DNA of 16,856 bases from Asterionellopsis glacialis (Eukaryota; Bacillariophyta; Plagiogrammaphyceae; Rhaphoneidales; Asterionellopsidaceae): positions 8,776-25,631 of the forward strand of contig WKLE02000015.1 in assembly GCA_014885115.2 (NCBI GenBank), given 5' to 3'. Both the position numbers and the translations under genes were made by a program. Position 1 is the first letter of the stretch, and each line of letters opens with the position of its first letter. Shown one piece after another: positions 9,256-16,839 of this stretch. A model generated the notes under the pieces. The model was not told the DNA's origin. It worked only from the letters and a program-made list of their open reading frames with translations, and made no database searches.

Positions 9256-9283
9256 TCTCACTTACTTTAGTTAGTAAGTGAGA
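9256..9283. repeat. Perfect 11-bp inverted repeat (hairpin)
   Basis: TCTCACTTACT (9256-9266) and AGTAAGTGAGA (9273-9283) are exact reverse complements around a 6-base loop, followed by a T-rich run. It could be a transposon end relic or a structured transcript element; nothing in the sequence decides. Confidence 0.7.
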
Positions 9284-10412
9284 CTCTTTTTTTCTCATTA
9301 ATATAACAATTTTTTCTCAAACAATGTCATATTTCAGGTGATAGGTGATGGTTGAACATTTTTTATTTAAATGGGATATGTTGAGAGTTGTTGAGTCACA
9401 ATTTTTTTTTATGGATTACTAAATGGGTTTACAATTCACAATTACTACTAAATATATATTTGATTGACTGCAATGAAATTGCATTGTAGTTTAAGCTTCA
9501 AACTTCTTTCACACTCTTTCTTCATATTGGTACTTTTCTTTTTTTACGTACATTGGCAGACACAGCTATAGATTTAGACCTAGTTGCAACTGCAGCTTTC
9601 TGTTTGACCAATTGGGCATTTTTATTTTTGAATGGCTTCATTGTGTTATCCATAGAATTTTGAACCATTTCATTTTTTGATGTGGACATTGTTGGGTTGT
9701 GCAAATACATGCTGACTCTCATGGTGATCCATCTCATCATCTGTGTCTTCATCTTGGTTTGTTGATTCCTTGTAAGTATCCAAATATGAAATATTGTCAA
9801 AGTGCTTGTACTTAGGCTGCATAGCTTGCTTGTAATTTTCTTTTTCTTGTTCTGTCTTCTTTTGTTTTTCCAAAAATGGTTCTTCAGAATCTAAAAAGCC
9901 ATTATAGACAAAAAAAAATTGTTCGTTTTACAGTGTCAGATTTTAATTCTGATTTTGTACGCTTGTTTTGCCACATAGGGAGACATTTGTTAGTCAAATT
10001 CTGTATGTAGGTGCTATCAAATTTTTCATTGTCTTTCAGGTCTTTGATGACTTTGCAAATGATTTTGTTATATTTCTGGAGACCTTTTACAGTCCATCCA
10101 TCAAATGATGCATTGCCTTCTCTGATATCTTTAGTATATCTTGCTTTGACCTTCTTCTTGTCCTTAAAATCTTGTATGTTGTGGTCAAAATATACTTCCA
10201 ACGTAACCAGCTGTTTTCCAGAACTAACAAAGCAAATGCTTCATCAGAGACTGACACTACTGTGCTAATAGGTTTATTTAAACGTATGAGCCTTTTCCAT
10301 TCATATTTACCTATAACACAGCGCAACATACAATCATAAAAATAATAATATGCATTGTTAGGGTTTTCACGTAGCATTCTAATATCACTTAATGTGATAT
10401 CATGATATTCAT

Positions 10413-10504
10413 CTGTTAACAACAATTTAAAATTAAAGTGATAGTAACAATGTTAGTAACTATAAATATGAAAAGTAAACAACAATGCACAAATAAGAAC
10501 ATAC
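10413..10504 (-). other. Spliceosomal intron, GT-AG, 92 bp
   Basis: On the minus strand a GTATGT donor (from 10504) and a TTAACAG acceptor (ending 10413) with an AT/T-rich 3' part flank a segment with no family similarity. Removing it joins ..SSLN to NEYHDITLSD in frame. The length is not a multiple of three and the segment contains a stop, so skipping it is needed for an open frame. Confidence 0.7.
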
Positions 10505-10722
10505 TATTCAAACTTGAGTCCAAAGCTTCTGGTGGCTTTAGCCCATTCTGTGCAATGTTTGCAAATGATTCAACATTTGTGATGTCTTATAAAGTATTCT
10601 GATTATCTTCTGCATCACTGTCATCATCATCATCAGAATAGTTTAAAATAATTTTTTGTGTTTCTGTAGTTATCTTGTCCTCATGCATATCTTTTAATGT
10701 TTGAATCTTTGACTTTGGTTTG

Positions 10723-10731
10723 TTATTATGG
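10723..10731. repeat. Target site duplication, copy 1 (TTATTATGG)
   Basis: Nine bases, ttattatgg, border the left side of the LINE relic and are repeated at 11270-11278 on its right. Part of the right copy merges with the (TTA)n tail, so the exact length is slightly uncertain. Confidence 0.7.
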
Positions 10732-11260
10732 ACAGTGTACAAGTGGACCGATCTCCAGAATCAACATTATGCAAATGAGCAGCAGACAAAATACAACGGA
10801 CAAACATGGACGACTACAATGATTAAAGTTATCTTTTCATGGTACGTATCATACTGGAAGATATGCAATGCATGCAAGCATGGCAAGGACGTGTCTCAAC
10901 AGGCTATCATACAGAAAACCAGAATATTGGAGGAAATGAGATCAGTTTACGCCCTAAAGGACCAGGTATTATCCCGAGACAGATCAATTTTTTTTATTCC
11001 TTTGACTACCATGTCCAACATAAAATGACTAACCAAATGAAAATTTGGCTAGCAGTATGGAGACCAACGATCATTCAAAGTGTGAAACATGCTAAGTCCT
11101 GGGCAGTTAAAGGTGTTTGAACCATCAATCACTATTTTCAATTCCAACCAGACTGACTCACTATCCATTTCACAAGATTAACTTGATGGTTCAGGCTGTT
11201 GTCGCGAGTAGAGTTGGTTTCCTTGGTTAACAGTAGCTGCAGCGATTAATAAATAGAACA

Positions 11261-11276
11261 TTATTATTATTATTAT
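11261..11276 (+). repeat. (TTA)n tail of the LINE
   Basis: About five tta units follow aataaatagaaca at the LINE 3' end. Simple-repeat tails in place of poly(A) are known for several LINE clades. Confidence 0.8.
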
Positions 11277-11278
11277 GG
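11270..11278. repeat. Target site duplication, copy 2 (TTATTATGG)
   Basis: Right-hand copy of the 9-bp duplication at 10723-10731. Collapsing the two copies restores the minus-strand codons CAT AAT AAC AAA CCA of the interrupted gene. Confidence 0.7.
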
Positions 11279-11659
11279 TTGTCTTTGTACTCATGATAGG
11301 TGCCTTCCGAAATATTTTTTGAAACTTGAAAAATATGCATCACTGTGGATTGGATACTATTATTGAAATCATTCCTTCTGATGCACCAAGCTTTTTTCAC
11401 AGTATCTTTGTATGTATTCCAGAAGCAATAATGATCTACTGGTTGTACATTGAATAGATCTAGAACTTTATTACCAATGCTTGTTGATGAATCTAAATCA
11501 TCTAAATCTTCTTGACAAGTTATGAATTTAATTTCATTGAATATGTCAGACTTAACCTTTCTAGCAATCTCTTCACAAATGTGAGCATCTTTTTGGTAAC
11601 TTTTCAAATTATCTATGCTATTTGACTGTACCAACAGTAGGCAAGTCACAAGACTCACG
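11279..11659 (-). pseudogene. Middle part of split gene (same gene as 9522-10731)
   Basis: The minus-strand frame is open across this segment. It reads NLKSYQKDAHICEEIARKVK, IKFITCQEDLDDLDSSTSIG, NKVLDLFNVQPVDHYCFWNT, YKDTVKKAWCIRRNDFNNSI and VSKNISEGTYHEYKDN. It then runs into the LINE tail. The codon phase at the LINE edge (CAT at 11277) equals the phase of the C-terminal part (CAT at 10730) once one duplication copy and the LINE are removed, so these are one gene. Upstream the frame runs into the Gypsy LTR, where the first codons (about 11660-11670) already belong to the LTR. The block with FW..YK..V...I.RR is the part upstream of SDEAFALL in this diatom family. Function unknown. Confidence 0.72.
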
Positions 11660-12142
11660 AGATATATCAATCAACTATAGTACGGACGGACCGTGATGCA
11701 ATGACGTCACAGACCAGAACAGATGTGATGATGTAATGACATCAGCAAACGGACAGACGAGATGACAACATGACATCATCAAGCGGACAGATGCAAACGT
11801 GCAGTGACATGCTGCGTTCATGGAAACGCTGACATCACAAGCAAAGCGTATCAAATTCCACTCTGCAGCAGGAACACAATGCGTCATGACAGAACACGGT
11901 GATGTGCTGACTCTGCACCTTCGGATCGGCTGCCTTGGGGAGTTTGGTTCACATGTTAAAACAGAACTACATTGGAAACTGAACTCTAAGTAGATCCACA
12001 GTAGGATCCCATACTGCAATTGGGTCGCGAAGACGAATTGGTGAATTGTTGGGTATTTTTAGTAATTTATTCACTCTAACAAACTTTAATCTATTTTCAA
12101 TATTTTCACCATCTTTTTCAATATTGCTGCCAGCATAGTGCA
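11660..12142 (+). repeat. Gypsy 5' LTR
   Basis: This matches 15273-15755 along its length, for example gtagtac.gacgga near the start, aaacgtgcagtga in the middle, gttcacatgttaaaac, and ttgctgccagcatagtgca at the end. The left end is taken where similarity starts; TG is not preserved in this copy (agatatatca versus TGATATGACA). The right end CA is at 12141-12142. It carries one TGACGTCA and three TGACATCA motifs. Confidence 0.8.
11702..11837. promoter_or_regulatory. Cluster of CRE-like palindromes in 5' LTR
   Basis: TGACGTCA at 11702-11709 is followed by TGACATCA at 11737-11744, 11771-11778 and 11830-11837. The second LTR keeps TGACGTCA at the places of the last two, so the original motif was probably TGACGTCA and was lost by CG to CA change. 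TGACGTCA is the binding palindrome of bZIP (CREB/ATF-like) factors; CRE-like TGACGT sites are known in diatom CO2-responsive promoters. A role in LTR transcription is inferred. Confidence 0.5.
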
Positions 12143-12206
12143 TATACTCCACGCTAAAAGCAGTAAGTTACTATACAATTTAATTCCAATTTTACTCAAC
12201 TCTAAC

Positions 12207-13193
12207 ATGAAAGTTGTTACAACTAACCAAGGCAATGGTCAAAGCTACCTGCCTCCTTCTGTCCCGCTCAAAATTCCGAGTAAAGAAGAGAAGCTAGCCA
12301 AGGCGCAGTATGCAAAAGTTAGCCTGTTATCGAACCCCGGAGATCAAAACTCTGAAGAGAAGTATACTATGGAGTTTCCGTATTTCAATCACGGATCTCC
12401 TAGAGAACTACTGGATTGGTTCAATAATCTGGACCAAGTGATTCGCGGAGACAACGCATCACGACTGGGCCCGTTCACTACTTGATGGCCCATGCTTGAC
12501 TACGTGGAGAAAGTCTGCGAGTGCGGTAACAAGACAGTGGAGCACTTCAAGTTGGTCGGAGATGACCTCAAGAAGCATATCCTCCCACTTTAGGTGCTCA
12601 TGAAACAAAAACGCTATATGCGTTGATTCCTCAGGAAGCCACGTGAACTAACGTCTAAAGAGTACAAAGCTGCTCTCCACATGCTAAATGGAGCAGACAA
12701 GAATTCCAAACTCTCCAACGAAGAATTACTAAATATCATTGAATTCAGAATTCCCACTACTTGGAGCAAGCAAATGACCCGTCAAGGATTCGACCCTCAG
12801 GATAAAGGCCTGCCAGCATTTTTGGAATTTCTGGAACGTATGGAAATTACGGACGACATAGGGGATCCATCAGGTCCTAGGTCCAAGGATAAACTGCCTT
12901 GTAAGGACAAACCTAACAATCCAATGAACGGCTGAGATGGTAAAGATCATAAGGCACATAAAGGTAAAGAACACAAGTACTGTAAGATTCATAAAAACAG
13001 TTCCCACGATACCAACAAATGCCATGCCTTAGACAAGTATATCAATCAACATCAGAAAGATGGTGGCAAGGAAGAACAGCTGAAGTACAAGAGCCCGCGG
13101 TACAACAAGTACAACAAGCAGGAATTGAACGCCATTGCAGATCAAGTCAAAGACTTATTGACTAAGGACTCATCTAGTAAAAACAAGTACTAA
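12207..13193 (+). pseudogene. Gypsy gag with four in-frame stops
   Basis: One frame runs from ATG 12207 (MKVVTTNQGNGQSYL) to TAA 13191-13193, about 328 codons, interrupted by TGA 12483, TAG 12591, TGA 12624 and TGA 12933. Recognisable gag parts are MEFPYFNHGSPRELLDWFNN, VLMKQKRYMR, FLRKPRELTSKEYKAALHML, LLNIIEFRIPTTWSKQMTRQ and GFDPQDKGLPAFLEFLERME. Near the C-terminus lies a CxxH..HxTxxC cluster (KYCKIHKNSSHDTNKCHALD) that stands in for the usual CCHC knuckle in diatom Gypsy gags. Every stop sits where one C-to-T change of CGA or CAG would produce it; at 12483 the family has Arg-Arg where this copy has stop-Trp. Gag would build the particle. Confidence 0.85.
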
Positions 13194-13349
13194 TGCAGTG
13201 ATAATGACAAGAACTCCGATGATACCAATACTGATGTTAAACAATGCTACAACTTCAACTTCGATACCATAAGTATTGATAGTGATAATATAGCAAATAA
13301 TGTAGAAATTTCTCAACCAACCAAAAGGTCCGAGCAATATTCAAATTGC

Positions 13350-13990
13350 CCTGATTTGATGAGCAAAAGGCCATTGAATGGGAATGTCATGTTGACGGGA
13401 CCAAAGGTCAACAATCATACAATATGATAATCAGATGCGAGCTCCTAGAAAAACCAGGTATGATACTTGACTATAAACAGTGTGTAATGGCTTGGGAGGA
13501 TGCAGAAATCCCAATGAAATTGACTGATTATGAGATCAAGGAATCGTACAGTATGCTACAGGAATTCACTGAGCCTCAACAAGTACGCAAAGCCACTAGT
13601 CATATGGATAAGATACTGGCCTCTACTTGTGAAAAGGCTGACCAAGACAAAGTCACAAGGTTATGCTGGAATCTGCCTTCTAAGGACAGAACAGCTTTAA
13701 ATATATTTCTTAAAAAGTATGAACCTCTATTTGACGGTAAATACCAACTAGGGACAGTTATTACTCAGGACAAGAAGCCCATAGTATTCTACAGTACAAA
13801 ACTTTTTTGATACTCAAACCAAATATGACACTGGTGATTGAGAACTATTATCGATCGTAGAGGTACTTAGAGCTTAGAGAATACCGGTACCTACTACTTG
13901 ATCACAAGGTAATTATACTTACAGAAAATAAGAATCACACCTAAGATAAATGTCAAACTGAATGTCACGCACGCTGGCGATGGTTCGTAG
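13350..13990 (+). pseudogene. Gypsy pol: protease tail fused to RNase H, RT deleted
   Basis: From about 13350 one frame reads FDEQKAIEWECHVDGTKGQQ, YNMIIRCELLEKPGMILDY and MAWEDAEIPMKLTDYEI, the end of the Gypsy protease and its linker. It goes on through LKKYEPLFDGK, the residues normally just before the RT. The next residues, YQLGTVITQDKKPIVFYST, belong to the RNase H domain. The RT is therefore lost in frame at about 13735-13750. KYDTGD, TGA at 13839-13841 (family Arg) and ELLSIVEVLR follow, and then fragments LLDHKVIILTENKNHT and ECHARWRWFVEAFAPKL of RNase H with more stops. The protease DTG active site is not found upstream, so it too is probably deleted. Confidence 0.82.
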
Positions 13991-14039
13991 AAGCATTTGC
14001 ACCCAAATTACACTCTTGATCTACTGGATCCTGACTAAG

Positions 14040-15227
14040 AAGCTGTTCTGGAATACTATATAACCGATGAAGATATGGCCGAAATGTACTGCCTCAATAT
14101 GCCTCAGCATAGCGATAGTGACAAGGGATTATATCCTCAAACATCAATTAAAGGACAATCAACTCAGAAGAGATGCACTTAAGAAGACAGGTTTTGCCAA
14201 ATGACTATTTCATGTGGGCGGGAAATCTTACAGCCTTATATGCTACAAAAACAAAATATGCGTTCCGTCAACTCTACAGAAACTCACAGTACAATGGTAC
14301 CACATGTACTTATGTCATCTCGGTAAGACCCATACCAAAGAGACAATACGACAGCACCTATGGTGGCCCAAACTACGCAAACAACTAACGACCTACTGCA
14401 AAACATGCAACATCTGTCAACTGAGCAAGAGTCAAAGTAAGAAGTACGGACACCTGAAACGACACCATGGGATTGCCTATGTGTGGATCTCATAGGACCT
14501 TACATGATCTCAAGAAAAGGTCGCAAGGACTTAACCCTATGCTGTGTTACTATGATCGACCCAGCTACAGGATGGTTTGAGATTGCCCCTTGGTCCGAAA
14601 GGAGCAGTATCAAAATTGCTAACATAGTAGAACAACAGTGGTTTGCACAATAACCAAAACCTACACAAGTCACTTTTGACCGAGGATTTCCGTAGAATGT
14701 TGGATGATGAATACCACATCAAAACCAAACCGATCACTACCCGTAACCCACAGGCAAATGCCATAGTGGAGAGGATACACCAAGTAGTGGGCAGTATGAT
14801 ATGAACCCACGAGGTACAACATAGTACCAAAGAAAACCCCTGGACCGGTGTATTTGCTGCCGTACGTTCCACTTATCATACTACTCTTCAAGCTATGCCT
14901 GACCAGCTGGTATTTGGTAGAGACATGATATTTAACGATCAACACAAAGCGAACTGGGAACACATACATAGTAGGAAACAAGCTAGAATAGCTAGCAACA
15001 ATCAGCACAAAAATGCTAAGAGAATCAAATACGATTGGAAAGTAGGAGACAAGGCCCTACTAGAAAACAATAAGTCCAACCTGCATAAATACAAACAACC
15101 ACGCGATGGACCATTTATCGTTTGTCAAGTACACTGTAATGGTACCTTAACAATTCAACGTGGACCAGTACTCAACAGACTCAATATTTGTCATGTTAAG
15201 CCTTACCACGCTGATGCTGCTGCATAA
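14040..15227 (+). pseudogene. Gypsy integrase, frameshifted
   Basis: After a linker (EDMAEMYCLNMPQHSDSDKG) the HHCC zinc-binding domain reads WYHMYLCHLGKTHTKETIRQ, then LRKQLTTYCKTCNICQLSK. In the next frame lies the catalytic core: CLCVDLIGPYMISRKGRKDL (first Asp at 14486), MIDPATGWFEIAPWSE, then TQVTFDRG (second Asp at 14678). A further shift leads to TTRNPQANAIVERIHQVVG (Glu at 14769), TGA at 14802, TYHTTLQAMPDQLVFGRDMI, and an intact C-terminal stretch with YDWKVGDKALL, PRDGPFIVCQVHCNGTLTIQ and NRLNICHVKPYH, ending TAA 15225-15227. All D,D,E residues survive but in different frames. It would insert the cDNA into the genome; the order after RNase H confirms Ty3/Gypsy. Confidence 0.85.
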
Positions 15228-15272
15228 ACATCCTACATACTAGATCGCTGGAGGTGAGTTGCGAGACTTTCG

Positions 15273-15755
15273 TGATATGACAATCAACCGTAGTACAGAC
15301 GGACTGTGATGAAATGATGTCACAGACCAGGACAGACGTGATCACATGGACAGACAAGATCACGACATGACGTCATCAAGCAGACAGACGCAAACGTGCA
15401 GTGATGCACTGCGTTCATGCAAACGCTGACGTCACAAGCGAAGCGTATTGAATTCCACTTCGCAGCAGGAACACAATGTGTCATGATGGAACACAGTGAT
15501 GTGCCAACTAGGCACCTTCCAATTGGCTGCCTCAGGGAGTTTGGTTCACATGTTAAAACCAAACTCCATTGGAATCCAAACTCTAAGTAGATCTTCTGTA
15601 GTATCCCGTACTGCAATTGGGTCTTGAAGACAAATTTGTGAATTGTTGGGTATTTTTGTAACTACCTAAAATAGATCATAATTTTTTCACTCTAACAAAC
15701 TTTTTTTTTTTTAATATTTTCACCTTCTTTTCAATATTGCTGCCAGCATAGTGCA
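15273..15755 (+). repeat. Gypsy 3' LTR
   Basis: This copy begins TGATATGACAATCAACC and ends ..tagtgca. A purine-rich tract ctggaggtgagttgcgagac (about 15249-15268) lies just upstream, where the polypurine primer is expected. It keeps two TGACGTCA sites and one TGATGTCA, and lacks part of the repeated cagacg/tgacat region seen in the 5' copy. Confidence 0.8.
15315..15434. promoter_or_regulatory. CRE-like palindromes in 3' LTR
   Basis: TGATGTCA at 15315-15322, TGACGTCA at 15368-15375 and TGACGTCA at 15427-15434 match the positions of the motifs in the 5' LTR. Together the two copies suggest at least three ancestral TGACGTCA sites, which is unusual for chance in 130 bp. Function is inferred only. 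Confidence 0.5.
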
Positions 15756-15756
15756 C

Positions 15757-15864
15757 ATAGTGAGTATCATTATTGCTTTGCACATTTGGAGGTGTAACAT
15801 ATTGGTTCTGTTTATGGTTACCTCTGTAACATGCAGCAAGTCCTAGGACATTGGTAGATGACAT
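15757..15864 (-). pseudogene. Possible N-terminus of the gene split by the Gypsy element
   Basis: ATG at 15864, preceded on the minus strand by a TATAAA-like AT-rich tract, opens MSSTNVLGLAACYRGNHKQN and continues as a polar sequence to NNDTHY. It then enters the Gypsy LTR. The strand is the same as that of the gene pieces at 11279-11659 and 9522-10731, and the frame is compatible if 4101 bp (the element plus a 5-bp duplication) are removed. No target duplication was found to prove the join, and I do not recognise the peptide, so this is tentative. Confidence 0.3.
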
Positions 15865-16376
15865 TGTTGATCAGTGTTATTTTAATTTATAAAGTGTGAC
15901 AAATGAAAAATTTGTTTCAATAAAATTTATGAAAATGTTGAAGAAATTTTTGCGGCAATTCAAATTTAAAAAGTCAATGGTATGCTATTGAAAAATTGTG
16001 TACTAATGGTACCATTGTGATGTAAGTAAATTGTAATGGATTTTTTTATTGTAGTGAAATTAAATTTGAATCTTCGGAATGTCAATTTTGAATTATATAA
16101 TGATATTTATGGACAAAAAGCATTTATTTTCACATATCTGCACAATATATTTGAAAAATATATGCTCATTTGTGTGAGTTGGATCTTTTTTGAATTATAA
16201 CATAGCAAATTGCTTCTGGTCTCTTTTTGCCGTTTTTGTCTATTCTATGCAAATCACTACCAATTTGAACTACTAGTAGGTAAACAAGATTTTTTTTAAT
16301 TTGTCTTTTTCACTGGAATATCAGTCAATTTTTATCAAGTGCACATGGATAGGACACTTTAAATATATTCAAGACT
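15865..16376. other. AT-rich region without recognised genes
   Basis: The region has a strong A/T bias with many short T and A runs. It may include the promoter of the minus-strand gene that might start at 15864. No coding frame with recognisable content was found. Confidence 0.5.
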
Positions 16377-16805
16377 CTGAGCACTGGCCGAGTATGTTAA
16401 ACAGTACCTGACTATCCAACATACTTGAATTTCCATACTAGAACTCTGGAAGAAAATTTTAACTCCAGCCTGGCAAGATAAACCAAAACTTGAATATAGC
16501 TAATTATCAAATTGCCAGCATGACATTCTATTTTTGTCCTGTACATTACAAAATCGCATAGGTTTAATACTGGTATGTGTTAGCATTATTCTGAGCACCG
16601 GTGGGGTATTTTCAGTACCTGAATATCCAACATACTTGAATATCAATACTGGTACTAAGGCAAATTTTTTTAGCACTGGCCTGTCAAGTTTGGCACTAAC
16701 TTCCAGATAGCCAATTAAGGAAACACCAGCACAGTATTTCTTTTTTGTCCAGTACAATATAAATTTCATAAGTTTCAACCCCAGTACATACTAAAGTAAC
16801 CAAGA
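16377..16805 (+). repeat. Diverged tandem repeat, about 214-bp period, two copies
   Basis: Unit 1 starts at about 16378 (gagcactggc...) and unit 2 at about 16592 (gagcaccggt...). Shared blocks in the same order include cagtacctga.tatccaacat acttgaat, then a cag.a..ttct/cttttttgtcc segment, then gta.a.tacaa and cataggttt/cataagttt. Similarity is moderate, so the units are old. It could be a fragment of a satellite array or the sub-repeated leader of the element that may start just downstream. Confidence 0.65.
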
Positions 16806-16839
16806 CTCTTTAACAAGAGTTTTTACTCAACCGCCAACG

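Larger units (their letters stand above)
8881..9521. other. AT-rich non-coding stretch
   Basis: No gene is supported here. The stretch holds two pairs of short tandem duplications (8935-8976 and 9008-9050), a hairpin (9256-9283) and many T-runs. It lies between the plus-strand transposase-like remnant and the 3' end of the minus-strand split gene. Confidence 0.5.
9522..10731 (-). pseudogene. C-terminal part of split gene, SDEAFALLVLENSW family
   Basis: This belongs to an expanded diatom family of unknown function, recognised by SDEAFALLVLENSWxRW. Exon sequence from 10731 reads HNNKPKSKIQTLKDMHEDK, an acidic NYSDDDDDSDAEDN, TAA at 10587-10589, then DITNVESFANIAQNGLKPPE. A 92-bp intron (10413-10504) follows. 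Beyond it come NEYHDITLSDIRMLRENPN, YDCMLRCVIGKYEWKRLI and VSVSDEAFALLVLENSW. A one-base shift near 10200 leads to KKKVKARYTKDIREG, FDGWTVKGLQKYNKIICKV. A shift in a T-run near 9910-9918 leads to GFLDSEEPFLEKQKKTEQEK, and a further shift around 9670-9720 precedes the C-terminus VRKKRKVPI, which ends at 9522. KKRKV is a classical basic nuclear-localisation-type sequence. The gene continues upstream at 11279 beyond a LINE insertion. Molecular role unknown; possibly a transposon-borne gene. Confidence 0.7.
10732..11278 (+). mobile_element. 5'-truncated LINE: ORF2 C-terminus, 3' UTR and (TTA)n tail
   Basis: The plus-strand frame reads VYKWTDLQNQHYANEQQTK, FSWYVSYWKICNACKHGKDV, EEMRSVYALKDQVLSRDRS, then after a shift MTNQMKIWLAVWRPTIIQSV, KHAKSWAVKGV and a TGA, then TINHYFQF. 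This matches the C-terminal end of diatom LINE ORF2 proteins (downstream of the RT domain). A 3' UTR follows with gcagcgattaataaatagaac and a (TTA)n tail (11261-11276). It is flanked by the 9-bp duplication ttattatgg. A short 5'-truncated copy with a simple-repeat tail and target duplication is the normal product of target-primed reverse transcription. It inserted in opposite orientation into the coding sequence of the split gene. Span includes the right duplication copy. Confidence 0.82.
11660..15755 (+). mobile_element. Ty3/Gypsy LTR retrotransposon, RT-deleted
   Basis: LTRs at 11660-12142 and 15273-15755 flank gag (12207-13193), a protease remnant fused to the RNase H region (about 13350-13990), and integrase (about 14100-15227), in the Gypsy order (integrase last). 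The whole reverse transcriptase and the protease DTG region are missing. The coding is riddled with stops and shifts. The LTRs have drifted with substitutions and small indels, so insertion is old. No matching 5-bp target duplication is seen (11655-11659 tcacg; 15756-15760 catag). It lies between two parts of what may be one minus-strand gene. Confidence 0.88.

Noticed and set aside
11675..12019. Cys-rich minus-strand ORF, repeated at 15320-15616
   Set aside because: Both lie inside the two Gypsy LTRs; the similarity between them is explained by the LTR repeat, not by protein conservation.
11655..15762. Possible Gypsy target duplication (ctcac at left, gtgag at right)
   Set aside because: The two are inverted, not direct, repeats, so they do not form a target duplication.
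16500..16778. 92-codon minus-strand ORF
   Set aside because: It spans the diverged 214-bp tandem repeat and has no recognisable motifs; the two repeat units do not conserve it.
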